Source of the DNA: Bacteroidota bacterium
GTDB lineage: Bacteria > Bacteroidota > Bacteroidia > AKYH767-A > OLB10
Direction: 5' to 3'
NCBI GenBank assembly: GCA_016713925.1
Contig: JADJOH010000008.1
Location: forward strand, 930,001 to 994,000
Length of the DNA stretch: 64,000 bases
The position numbers were made by a program, and so were the translations under genes. The notes below the pieces were generated by a model. It was given only the letters and a program-made list of their open reading frames with translations, was not told the DNA's origin and ran no database searches. Below are positions 56,820 to 64,000 of this stretch, one piece after another; the stretch's first letter is position 1, and the number at the start of each line of letters is the position of its first letter.

Positions 56820-56827
56820 TCCAAAAT

Positions 56828-57883
56828 ATGATGTTAGAACTGGAGTTTTCTAAGAATTTAAGGGATTGGTACCGAAATAATGGCCGGAAATTGCCCTGGC
56901 GCGAAACATCAGATCCATATAAAATCTGGCTTTCGGAAATTATTCTTCAGCAAACACGTGTAGATCAAGGACTTCCGTACTACATTAATTTTGTTGAATC
57001 TTTTCCAACTATTGGGGACTTTGCAAAGGCTCCTATTGACAAAATTTTACGATTATGGCAGGGCCTGGGCTATTATTCCAGAGCCCGAAATATGCATACT
57101 GCTGCTTTACAGGTCGTGCAGCAATTTGATGGGAGATTCCCGGCCGATTTTGAATCGTTGAAGAACCTGAAGGGAGTCGGGGATTATACAGCATCCGCTA
57201 TTGCCTCTTTTGCCTTCCATCTCCCGCATCCTGTCGTAGATGGGAATGTGTTCAGATTTTTGTCGCGTCTTTCAGGGTCAGCTGTTCCTATAGATTCCTC
57301 CCTTGGTAAAAAGGTTTTTGCAGAAATGGCCGGTGAACTCTTCGACCCGAAACATGCCGCAGAGCACAATCAGGCAATGATGGAAATGGGGGCTTTAATC
57401 TGTAAGCCAAAAGCTCCTTTGTGTGAAGAATGTCCTTTCCATATGGCCTGCCATGCCTATATATATAATGAAATCGATCGGCTGCCGGTGAAGGAGAAAA
57501 GGGCAAAGGTGCGGACACGTTATTTTCATTATTTTTTCTTCACGCATGGTTCCGATACCTTTATAAGCCGACGCAACAAGAAGGATATCTGGGAAGGTCT
57601 ATATGAGCTCCCTCTCTTTGAAGCAGATAGGGAAGATATTGATATACAGCATATCCAGCTGCCATTTAAATTGTCAATTGCAGGTAATCAAATCGATGGA
57701 CGCCCCTCCCGCTTTCGGCACTTACTATCGCATCAGGAACTGATCGTTCATTTCTGGAAAATAAAATTGAATACCGGGATAAAGCCCCGGGGAGAGCTCC
57801 GAAGCATTCCACTGCACCGACTCCGGGAATTCGCCTTCCCGCAAGTGATTATTAAATTTCTCAAACAGGAAGACCTGGTGTGA
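56828..57883 (+). CDS. mutY: A/G-specific adenine glycosylase MutY
   Basis: MutY removes adenine opposite 8-oxoguanine. The protein has 351 aa from the ATG at 56828 (MMLELEFSKNLRDWYRNNGRKLPWRE). An earlier start at 56807 would lie before the promoter element. Signatures are ILQQTRVDQGLPYY (catalytic Glu in WLSEIILQQTR), LKGVGDYTASAIASFAF (helix-hairpin-helix with VDGNVFRFLSRL, catalytic Asp), and four cysteines of the iron-sulfur cluster (LICKPKAPLCEECPFHMAC). The C-terminal NUDIX-like domain follows. Confidence 0.96.
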   Translation: MMLELEFSKNLRDWYRNNGRKLPWRETSDPYKIWLSEIILQQTRVDQGLPYYINFVESFPTIGDFAKAPIDKILRLWQGLGYYSRARNMHTAALQVVQQFDGRFPADFESLKNLKGVGDYTASAIASFAFHLPHPVVDGNVFRFLSRLSGSAVPIDSSLGKKVFAEMAGELFDPKHAAEHNQAMMEMGALICKPKAPLCEECPFHMACHAYIYNEIDRLPVKEKRAKVRTRYFHYFFFTHGSDTFISRRNKKDIWEGLYELPLFEADREDIDIQHIQLPFKLSIAGNQIDGRPSRFRHLLSHQELIVHFWKIKLNTGIKPRGELRSIPLHRLREFAFPQVIIKFLKQEDLV

Positions 57884-57941
57884 TTACCCAAAATACCTGT
57901 AGTTCGGTTTTCTGCAGAATTTGAAAAGTGAAGTCAATTAC

Positions 57942-57949
57942 TAACTTTG
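57942..57949 (+). promoter_or_regulatory. TAnnTTTG promoter element of ssb
   Basis: TAACTTTG is about 50 nt upstream of the ssb ATG, so ssb seems to have its own promoter with an ordinary leader. Confidence 0.45.
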
Positions 57950-57999
57950 ACCTTGATAATCTGAATTTCTGAATGCGTTAAACTCTAAACTACAAAACT

Positions 58000-58422
58000 A
58001 TGTCAGGCGTCAACAAAGTATTTCTCATTGGTAATTTGGGTAAGGATCCCGAATACCGTCACATGGAAGGTGGAATTATGGTTGCTAAATTTCCTCTGGC
58101 AACAACTGAATATTTTAAAAATAAGGACGGACAACGACAGGATCAGACCGAATGGCATAATATTGTTTTGTGGCGTGGTCTTGCAGAAGCTGCTGAAAAA
58201 CTCCAGTTGAGGAAAGGGCATATGGTTTTTATTGAAGGGAAGTTGAGAACGCGTAGTTGGGAGAAAGATGGCATTAAGCGATATGCTACTGAAATTATTG
58301 CAGAGAACATGACAATGCTGACTAAAAGAGATGCTCAAAGTGGCGGGCATTCCGGCGATGCGGCAACTCATGAGCCCACTCCTCCTCCTTTGAACGATTT
58401 GGGTGGTGATTTGCCTTTTTAA
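58000..58422 (+). CDS. ssb: Single-stranded DNA-binding protein
   Basis: The 140-aa protein begins with the OB fold (VNKVFLIGNLGKDPEYRHMEGGIMVAKF), has the family sequence TEWHNIVLWRGLAEAAEKL, and ends in the short acidic tail DLGGDLPF, through which SSB calls repair and replication proteins. It lies between mutY and gldD. Confidence 0.97.
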   Translation: MSGVNKVFLIGNLGKDPEYRHMEGGIMVAKFPLATTEYFKNKDGQRQDQTEWHNIVLWRGLAEAAEKLQLRKGHMVFIEGKLRTRSWEKDGIKRYATEIIAENMTMLTKRDAQSGGHSGDAATHEPTPPPLNDLGGDLPF

Positions 58423-58549
58423 CCAGGGATCATAGTTCTCCGGTTCATTGACCTACTCCTGTGTGGAAGAGGTTTGAAAGTCGATTAAAATCTATCGAAT
58501 GGTCTCGACGTATTCAATCATCAAAAGCAATTAATTCCAAATAAAATTT

Positions 58550-59125
58550 ATGAAAACCGGCCTGCAGGTCATCATTATAAGTTCGATGCTTTCACTGTTC
58601 TCTTGTGGAGAAGAAGTGACTACACCGAAGCCAAGAGGGTATTACAGAATTGAATTACCTGAAAGGAAATATTCATTGTTTGATCCGGCCGGCTGCTCTT
58701 ATAAATTTGAAATCGCAGATTATATTATCCCGGTTCCCGATACCAATCGTTTGTCAGAATCCTGCTGGTGGTACCTGGTAATGCCAAAGATTAACGGTCA
58801 GATTTATCTTACGTATAAACCACTGCATGGTGACATTAATAAGTTTCTGGACGATACCCATACCCTTGTTTACAAACATACTTCCAGAGCCAGTTCTATA
58901 GATGAACAAGTGATTTCCTTTAGACCGGGCGTGAGTGGTGTCCTCTATACCCTGGGCGGACAGGCGGCTTCCTCTACACAGTTTTATGTCACCGATAGCG
59001 TTCATCATTTTCTTCGGGGTGCTGTTTATTTCAATGCACCTCCCAATGCCGATTCTCTCGCTCCTGTTCAAAGTTATGTTAGAGAAGATATTCTTCACAT
59101 GCTGAAAACATTGGAGTGGAAGTAA
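58550..59125 (+). CDS. gldD: Gliding-motility lipoprotein GldD
   Basis: GldD is a lipoprotein needed for gliding, and in relatives for T9SS-dependent movement. The 191-aa protein begins with a lipobox signal (SSMLSLFSCGEE) and the conserved text PKPRGYYRIELPERKY, followed by HTLVYKHTSRASSIDEQVI. The usual neighbour gldE (a CBS-domain membrane protein) is not between ssb and gldD here. Only 127 bp without an ORF separate them. Confidence 0.93.
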   Translation: MKTGLQVIIISSMLSLFSCGEEVTTPKPRGYYRIELPERKYSLFDPAGCSYKFEIADYIIPVPDTNRLSESCWWYLVMPKINGQIYLTYKPLHGDINKFLDDTHTLVYKHTSRASSIDEQVISFRPGVSGVLYTLGGQAASSTQFYVTDSVHHFLRGAVYFNAPPNADSLAPVQSYVREDILHMLKTLEWK

Positions 59126-59130
59126 GGCAG

Positions 59131-59242
59131 GTTTAAAGTTCAAGGTTCAATGTTCAATGTTCAATGTTCAAAGTTCAATGTTCAATGTTCAACGTTCAAT
59201 GTTCAAAGTTCAATGTTCAAAGTTCAATGTTCAAAGTTTAAG
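59131..59242 (+). repeat. Heptamer array GTTCAAW, 16 units
   Basis: Sixteen units of exactly 7 bp run in register, mainly GTTCAAT and GTTCAAA, with GTTTAAA at the left and GTTTAAG at the right end. The array starts just after the gldD stop codon and carries no ORF. Confidence 0.95.
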
Positions 59243-59303
59243 GTTTGTTTGGTTTGGTGTATGGATTAAAGTTTTCATAGCTCTGCGAACGCATGCCATA
59301 TGA

Positions 59304-59351
59304 AAACCTTAAACCTTAAACTTTAAACCTTAAACCTTAAACCCTAAACCT
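59304..59351 (-). repeat. Heptamer array AAACCTT, six to seven units
   Basis: Units of 7 bp (AAACCTT, with AAACTTT and AAACCCT variants) run in register. On the minus strand they read GTTTAAG, which is the end unit of the array at 59131-59242, so the two arrays face each other. Confidence 0.9.
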
Positions 59352-59413
59352 CACCGCACTCCCGCTATACAATCTTCTTGAATTCTACCAATAGCGTCTA
59401 TGCGAAATGGCAG

Positions 59414-59441
59414 GTAGCCGGTAGCCCGAAGCCGGTAGCCT
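59414..59441 (+). repeat. Heptamer array GTAGCCG, four units
   Basis: GTAGCCG, GTAGCCC, GAAGCCG, GTAGCCT follow in register. It is a third array with a 7-bp period in the same gap between gldD and the hydrolase gene. The rest of 59126-59497 shows no gene. Confidence 0.75.
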
Positions 59442-59497
59442 ATAGTTTTTAGTATAGAAATTGTTTTTAACAATTAAATTAACAGGAGAAATTGAAA

Positions 59498-60262
59498 TCA
59501 TTTTAGAAAATGCAATACTTCTTCCAGCAATAATTGCGGTTGTTCCGCGTGCACCCAGTGGCCGGCATTCGGAATATTTACGAGTTCAGCATTTGGATAC
59601 CATTGTAAAATTTCATTCATCCGGAAGGGATCAATATATCCTGATTTTTCTCCTTTAATAAATAAAACAGGAGTGGAGATCTGATCGCGCGGCCAGGTGG
59701 GTTCGCCTACTTCTTCAATCTGTTGATTGATGATGTTTAGGTTAAACCGCCAGGCAAAATGATTATCACCCTTTCGATATAGATTTTTGAGCAAAAATTG
59801 TTTAATGCCCGAATCATGAATAGCGTCATCAAGTACAGTTTCCGCCTCTTTTCGGGAGTGGATTTGTAAGATGTCAACAGCAAGCAAAGCGTCGAGTATT
59901 TCCCGGTGATGAATAGGATATCGCCATGGTGCAATATCCACTACAATGCATTTTTGAATCAATCCGGGATGGTCATTCAGCAGTTGCAGGCATACTTTGC
60001 CTCCCATACTATGTCCTAACACTACAGGTGAATGCAAATGATTCTCCTTAATGAGTCCGGCTATATCCTGAGCCATTAGAGGGTAGGTATGAAAAGGATC
60101 GTGTGGGGAATGCCCGTGATTGCGCAAGTCGGGCAAAATTACTTTAAAGCCGTTGTCTGCCAGGCTTCGTGCGAAACTCTGCCAGTTATCACTCATGCCA
60201 AAAAGTCCGTGTAAAATTAATATAGGTACACCTTCTCCAAGAATCCGGTAATGTAATTTCAT
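59498..60262 (-). CDS. Alpha/beta hydrolase
   Basis: The 254-aa protein is a serine hydrolase of the YbfF/acyl-CoA-esterase type. It has ILHGLFGMSDNWQSF (oxyanion loop), the nucleophile in LGHSMGGKVCLQLL (Ser about residue 96), the acid in the region LFIKGEKSGYI, and His in NAGHWVHAEQP. The substrate is not known. It is divergent from the GNAT gene. Confidence 0.92.
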   Translation of the reverse strand: MKLHYRILGEGVPILILHGLFGMSDNWQSFARSLADNGFKVILPDLRNHGHSPHDPFHTYPLMAQDIAGLIKENHLHSPVVLGHSMGGKVCLQLLNDHPGLIQKCIVVDIAPWRYPIHHREILDALLAVDILQIHSRKEAETVLDDAIHDSGIKQFLLKNLYRKGDNHFAWRFNLNIINQQIEEVGEPTWPRDQISTPVLFIKGEKSGYIDPFRMNEILQWYPNAELVNIPNAGHWVHAEQPQLLLEEVLHFLK

Positions 60263-60289
60263 TTTTTTAAGAAGGGACTTCAGAATGAT

Positions 60290-60297
60290 TTACTTTT
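60290..60297 (+). promoter_or_regulatory. TAnnTTTG promoter element of the GNAT gene
   Basis: TACTTTTG ends 6 nt before the ATG at 60304, again a leader of only a few bases. Confidence 0.55.
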
Positions 60298-60303
60298 GCC
60301 CCC

Positions 60304-60774
60304 ATGAATATTGTTGTCCGCAAAGGTACAAAAGATGATATGCCCGCCGTTCATGCTTTGATCTGTGAACTTGCATTATTTGAAAAGGCTCCACACGAAG
60401 TGACCAATACTATTGAAGATATGCTTGTTGATGGCTTTGGACCTCATCCCGTTTTCTTTTGTCTTGTTGCCGAAGAGAATGGCGTAGTCTATGGAACAGC
60501 TGTTTATCATTTGAAGTACAGTACCTGGAAAGGGAAGGGCGTTTATCTGGATGATATAGTGGTAACGGAAAAGATGCGTGGCAAAGGAATTGGGAAACTT
60601 CTATTTGCGGAAGTGATCAGAGATGCCAAACGCATGCAGGCGAAACAACTGCATTGGCAAGTGCTGGACTGGAATGAACCCGCTATTCGTTTCTATGAGA
60701 AGTATAAAGCAAATTTTGATGCAGGATGGATTAATTGTAAACTAGATCAATCGCAGGTTGAAAATTGGCTGTAG
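60304..60774 (+). CDS. GNAT-family N-acetyltransferase (SAT1/diamine type)
   Basis: The 156-aa protein has the acetyl-CoA loop VTEKMRGKGIGKLLFAEVI (R-x-x-G-x-G) at about residues 77-95, the strand YLDDIVV, and WNEPAIRFYEKYKA near the end, all typical of the SAT-like branch that acetylates spermidine, diamines or lysine-like substrates. The substrate is inferred from family resemblance only. Confidence 0.92.
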   Translation: MNIVVRKGTKDDMPAVHALICELALFEKAPHEVTNTIEDMLVDGFGPHPVFFCLVAEENGVVYGTAVYHLKYSTWKGKGVYLDDIVVTEKMRGKGIGKLLFAEVIRDAKRMQAKQLHWQVLDWNEPAIRFYEKYKANFDAGWINCKLDQSQVENWL

Positions 60775-60858
60775 AATTCCGGAGGTACAGTGTTGAGTTA
60801 CCTTTTGAACGTTTTAAATTCTTAACAAAAAAAGTAATAACGCGAATAAAATTATTCA

Positions 60859-62139
60859 ATGAAAATCTTCAAGTTTGGCGGTGCTTCGGTAAAGGATGTA
60901 GAATCTGTAAAGAATGTATCCTCCATTTTAAAATTGTATCCGGGAGAACCACTCGTAGTAGTCGTTTCTGCTATGGCTAAGACCACAAATGCCCTTGAGA
61001 AAGTCGTGAAATCCTATTGTTCAGGATCCGGGGAAGCTGGAGCTTTATTGAATGAAGTAAGGAGTTTTCACGTCCAATTAATGGAACAGTTGTTTCCGGA
61101 TGCTAACGCTGAAGTATATACGAAAGTCAATAATTATTTCGTCGAGATGGAATGGGTGCTGGAAGAAGAGCCCCGTGAATATGATTTTGTTTATGACCAG
61201 ATCGTTTCCTTTGGAGAATTGATTTCAACCACTATTATCAGCTATTTTCTTGATGGTATGGGAATTGCCAACAGGTGGGTCGATATCCGCGATTGTTTAC
61301 TCACGGATAATACGTACCGCGAAGGCAAAGTGAACTGGGAGGAGAGTGCAAAGCGGGTGAAGGCCGTCATTCCTGATTTGATCAATGAAAGAAATCCTAT
61401 TGTCATTACGCAAGGTTTTATTGGAGCTACTTCAGAAAATTATACCACTACGCTTGGTCGTGAAGGATCAGATTATACAGCAGCAATTCTGGCCCATATT
61501 CTGGAAGCCGAATCCTTGACGATTTGGAAGGATGTTCCGGGGGTATTAAATGCCGATCCCAAATTTTTTAATGATGCGCAGAAACTGGAACAACTGAGCT
61601 ATCATGATGCCATTGAATTGGCGTATTATGGTGCTTCGGTGATTCATCCAAAAACAATAAAGCCGCTGGAGAACAAGAATATCCCTTTGTATGTAAAATC
61701 TTTTCTGCAGCCTCAGGCAAAAGGTACGGTTATCGGCAAGGACCTTCAAACCAAGCCGCAGGTGCCGTCTTTTATTTTTAAATCAGATCAGGTGCTTATT
61801 TCTATAGCGGCCAAGGATTTTTCTTTTATCGCGGAAGAGAATTTAAGTTCTATTTTTTCCTGTTTCGCTGATTTGGGTGTAAAAATGAACCTCATGCAAA
61901 ACTCTGCTATATCTTTTTCTGTTTGTATAGATGATGATGCATTTAAAACCCCAAAATTGATTGAGTTGTTGAAAAAGGATTATTGGGTCAGGTACAATGC
62001 AGGACTCCAACTTTATACCATTCGCTATTATTATCCTTCTACCATTGAGACTTTGAGTCAGGGAAGAGATATATTACTGGAACAGAGAAGCAGAACCACT
62101 GCTCAAATTGTTATGAAAGAAGCGGAGAAGCCCGCATAA
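60859..62139 (+). CDS. Aspartate kinase
   Basis: Aspartate kinase begins the pathway to lysine, methionine and threonine. The 426-aa protein begins KIFKFGGASVKDVESVKNV, has the GREGSDYTAAILAHIL and KDVPGVLNADPKFF motifs of the kinase domain (residues about 1-290), and ends in a regulatory ACT pair (about 310-426). It is a single-function enzyme with no homoserine dehydrogenase fused. The product is used by Asd (46465-47475). Confidence 0.95.
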   Translation: MKIFKFGGASVKDVESVKNVSSILKLYPGEPLVVVVSAMAKTTNALEKVVKSYCSGSGEAGALLNEVRSFHVQLMEQLFPDANAEVYTKVNNYFVEMEWVLEEEPREYDFVYDQIVSFGELISTTIISYFLDGMGIANRWVDIRDCLLTDNTYREGKVNWEESAKRVKAVIPDLINERNPIVITQGFIGATSENYTTTLGREGSDYTAAILAHILEAESLTIWKDVPGVLNADPKFFNDAQKLEQLSYHDAIELAYYGASVIHPKTIKPLENKNIPLYVKSFLQPQAKGTVIGKDLQTKPQVPSFIFKSDQVLISIAAKDFSFIAEENLSSIFSCFADLGVKMNLMQNSAISFSVCIDDDAFKTPKLIELLKKDYWVRYNAGLQLYTIRYYYPSTIETLSQGRDILLEQRSRTTAQIVMKEAEKPA

Positions 62140-62158
62140 CATTACCTAGAAAAACCGT

Positions 62159-63196
62159 ATGGAAACTTCCAATAAACTACGCTATCAATTAATTGTGTGG
62201 TTGCTTAGTGGCTGTTTTCTTGTCTTCGGAATGGTGGTAGTTGGAGGAATTACCCGTCTTACCGGATCAGGTTTGTCTATTACTGAATGGAAGGTAGTCA
62301 CCGGAACTATTCCGCCCCTGAACGAGGTGCAATGGAATGCTGAATTTGAAAAGTACAAACAAATACCTCAGTTTAAATCTGTAAATGCGCATTTCACACT
62401 TTCAGATTTTAAATTTATTTACTTCTGGGAATATATTCATCGCTTGTTCGGTAGAATGATCGGATTGGTTTTTATTATAGGTCTCCTTTATTTTTATGTC
62501 CGGAAAGCAATTCCTAAAGGTCTGATGCCGAAGTTGATTCTTATGTTCGTGCTGGGGGGTATTCAAGGATTTTTGGGATGGTATATGGTGGCGAGCGGAT
62601 TGTCACAAAATATCAGAGTAAGTCATATTCGCCTGGCTATTCATCTGACTTTCGCCTTTATCACTTTTGGATATATTTTCTGGGTGGCGCTAACTCAATT
62701 ATATAACCGAAAAGTTTCTAACGCTACAGAATTAACGTCGTTTAGAAAACATGCATTCACTTTACTTTTATTGTTGACTCTACAAGTGATCTATGGAGCT
62801 TTTGTAGCCGGTACGAAAGCAGGATGGACGTATAATACATGGCCGAAGATGGGTGTGGAATGGGTGCCGGAATCGATAGGATTTGCCTGGACAAAGGACG
62901 GAATTTCAAGCCTGATTAATAATCTTGCGAGTATACAGTTTATACATCGTGGACTAGCTTATATACTTGCCTTCTTCATTATCATCTATTCCATAAAACT
63001 ATTCAAAACAAATTTAAATCCCGGACAAAAAAATGCAGTATGGTTTCTGTTGGCCGGTATTTTTATGCAGGTGCTTTTAGGTATACTCACTTTGTTAATG
63101 CAAGTGCCTTTATGGTTAGGCGTCATGCATCAGGCAGTAGCTTTCTTCCTCTTTGCCGGAGTGATTTATCTTCTGCACAGACTAAAGTTTGAATAA
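62159..63196 (+). CDS. ctaA: Heme A synthase (COX15/CtaA)
   Basis: CtaA oxidises heme O to heme A for terminal oxidases. The 345-aa membrane protein has about eight helices and the heme-ligand histidines in WEYIHRLFGRMIG, SHIRLAIHLTF, QFIHRGLAYILA and MHQAVAFFLF. The beginning GITRLTGSGLSITEW is the family signature. It follows aspartate kinase by 19 bp and ends before a strong hairpin. Confidence 0.96.
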   Translation: METSNKLRYQLIVWLLSGCFLVFGMVVVGGITRLTGSGLSITEWKVVTGTIPPLNEVQWNAEFEKYKQIPQFKSVNAHFTLSDFKFIYFWEYIHRLFGRMIGLVFIIGLLYFYVRKAIPKGLMPKLILMFVLGGIQGFLGWYMVASGLSQNIRVSHIRLAIHLTFAFITFGYIFWVALTQLYNRKVSNATELTSFRKHAFTLLLLLTLQVIYGAFVAGTKAGWTYNTWPKMGVEWVPESIGFAWTKDGISSLINNLASIQFIHRGLAYILAFFIIIYSIKLFKTNLNPGQKNAVWFLLAGIFMQVLLGILTLLMQVPLWLGVMHQAVAFFLFAGVIYLLHRLKFE

Positions 63197-63204
63197 GTGC
63201 CAAG

Positions 63205-63240
63205 CAGAAGGCACTGTTCATTTATAGACAGTGCCTTCTG
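63205..63240. terminator. Hairpin between the convergent ctaA and BstA-like genes
   Basis: The stem is 13 bp, perfect (CAGAAGGCACTGT / ACAGTGCCTTCTG), with a 10-nt loop. It lies between the two stop codons and could work for both transcripts, although no strong U run follows on either side. Confidence 0.7.
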
Positions 63241-63247
63241 ATTAAAA

Positions 63248-63781
63248 CTACCAACCTTTGCCCATTCGATAATTTAAAATATGTGCAAGGTGATGTTGGC
63301 TATGCCATGCATATAATCCTAAAGCATGTTCAAGGGAAGTTGTTTTTTTGTTTTCCGGATGATAATAGGTCCTCTTCCAGTCAGTGGAGTAGATATTTGA
63401 TAAAACGACAGTCCAGCGATGATGCAGGGCTTCAAGAATTCTCAGCGACATCTCTATTTGTCCGTGTCGGGCTTCAATTTGTTCGGCCCACTTTTCTTCG
63501 AGGTATGGTTTTATGGTAGGGTTATCTTCTGTTAAAGCTAATTTGAAACGGATGTAGGCATTCATATGACTGTCGGCCATATGATGTACTACCTGACGGA
63601 TCGTCCAGCCTCCTTCCCGATAAGGAGAATCTAACTGTTGTGAAGTGAGGCCATTCACCGCCTCTCTCATTTTTAAGGGTAGTGATTCAATAATAGCAAT
63701 CCATTTGCTGATGTCTTCTTCTGTGATTTGTTCAGGAGGATTGAATTTTCCTATGGGATATCTTAAAGTGTCTACAATCAT
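63248..63781 (-). CDS. BstA/YfiT-like bacillithiol transferase family protein
   Basis: The 177-aa protein is of the DinB four-helix group. Its opening RYPIGKFNPPEQITEEDISKWI and the metal-binding histidines in VHHMADSHMNAYIRFKLAL and WHSQHHLAHILNYR match the YfiT/BstA subfamily, which joins bacillithiol or other thiols to electrophiles. Whether this organism makes bacillithiol cannot be seen here. Confidence 0.92.
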   Translation of the reverse strand: MIVDTLRYPIGKFNPPEQITEEDISKWIAIIESLPLKMREAVNGLTSQQLDSPYREGGWTIRQVVHHMADSHMNAYIRFKLALTEDNPTIKPYLEEKWAEQIEARHGQIEMSLRILEALHHRWTVVLSNIYSTDWKRTYYHPENKKTTSLEHALGLYAWHSQHHLAHILNYRMGKGW

Positions 63782-63801
63782 TATTTTGGATTTTTACAGT
63801 A

Positions 63802-63809
63802 CAAAAATA
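63802..63809 (-). promoter_or_regulatory. TAnnTTTG promoter element of the BstA-like gene
   Basis: On the minus strand TATTTTTG ends about 20 nt upstream of the ATG at 63781. Confidence 0.45.
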
Positions 63810-63908
63810 TCAAAGCTTTTGGTATTTCATGTTGTTTTATTGATAGGTGATTAAAGCAATAAAGTCACCTTCAAAACCGGGAATCAGGTGACATAGCTGC
63901 TGAAAGTT

Positions 63909-64000
63909 TTATTTGATGAATTCACCACAATCCATGTCGTTAAGGGGTGAAGTTGTTGTAACTGCCTTTTCGCAGCACGGGTAAAAACCATAAATTTGGG
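63909..64000 (-). CDS. Possible C-terminal end of a gene that enters from the right edge
   Basis: A minus frame is open from the right edge and ends at TAA (63909-63911), reading YGFYPCCEKAVTTTSPLN and then DMDCGEFIK. The cysteine pair and the ending look like real protein text, but a second frame is also open over the same 90 bp, so this is a weak call. The rest of 63782-63908 shows no gene beyond the promoter element. Confidence 0.3.
   Translation of the reverse strand, partial: QIYGFYPCCEKAVTTTSPLNDMDCGEFIK

Noticed and set aside
59131..59351. A possible CRISPR array
   Set aside because: Units are 7 bp and follow each other without spacers, and no cas genes are in the window.
1..64000. 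tRNA and rRNA genes
   Set aside because: I looked for cloverleaf ends with CCA and for conserved rRNA stretches and found none that I can support by eye.

Overview
The window comes from a chromosome of a Bacteroidota bacterium, probably a member of the Chitinophagales/Sphingobacteriales or an unnamed relative. The evidence is consistent across the window. Several huge secreted proteins carry type IX secretion (T9SS) C-terminal sorting domains. There is a gliding lipoprotein gene (gldD), a MurF-Alr fusion, an HmuY-type heme module, DUF3098/DUF4468/DUF6089 families, BstA-like and ORF6N proteins, and the Bacteroidota promoter motif TAnnTTTG in front of many genes. I see no rRNA, tRNA, CRISPR array, phage or insertion sequence.

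Layout. 1-8291 (minus): the greater part of a giant modular surface protein with MopE-type calcium motifs, LamG-like domains, leucine-rich repeats and a beta-helix. Its C-terminal part is broken by frameshifts and leaves the window. 8635-12146: ruvB, queG, a small conserved gene, ubiX and an outer-membrane beta-barrel. 12300-21977: a two-gene module (small secreted protein plus ~1470-residue T9SS adhesin-like protein) present twice in tandem. 21999-24156 (minus): a conserved Bacteroidota protein coupled to an M28 peptidase. 24472-28985: a TonB receptor and two HmuY-like proteins, one a lipoprotein and one T9SS-sorted. 29121-34689: thymidine kinase, murF-alr, a phospholipase-D family synthase and an amidohydrolase. 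34690-41705 (minus): DUF4468, D,D-carboxypeptidase with LysM, ispD, queA, truB, uppP, DUF3098 and ftsX. 41815-46373: leuS (damaged), scpB and a DUF3108 protein. Then asd (minus), a lamin-tail surface protein, ORF6N, DUF6089 and a membrane PP2C phosphatase. 53729-59125: the conserved rng / mS38-like / TPR / HU // mutY / ssb / gldD neighbourhood, with gldE missing from its usual place. 59498-63781: an alpha/beta hydrolase, a GNAT acetyltransferase, aspartate kinase, heme A synthase and a BstA-like protein.

A theme of the window is sequence quality. At least a dozen genes are interrupted by single-base indels, mostly in homopolymers, and restoring one base gives full-length products of the expected size (queA 350 aa, PLD synthase 388 aa, the two big adhesins 1469 and 1478 aa). 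leuS also has about 380 bp of non-coding sequence, with a G9/C16 GNRA hairpin, where the KMSKS region should be. This looks like a long-read or gap-filled assembly, so most broken genes should not be read as pseudogenes.

The observations I rate highest are: the duplicated small-partner plus giant T9SS protein module; the fusion of an STM3941-like membrane domain to a SpoIIE-type phosphatase; the lipoprotein/T9SS pair of HmuY proteins; three heptamer-period repeat arrays in one intergenic region; the triple 18-28 bp palindrome after the DUF3108 gene and a 17-bp stem inside ORF6N that shares its core; TAnnTTTG elements only 4-10 nt from start codons, implying leaderless mRNAs; and an in-frame A_AAA_AAG slippery heptamer exactly at one gene break.
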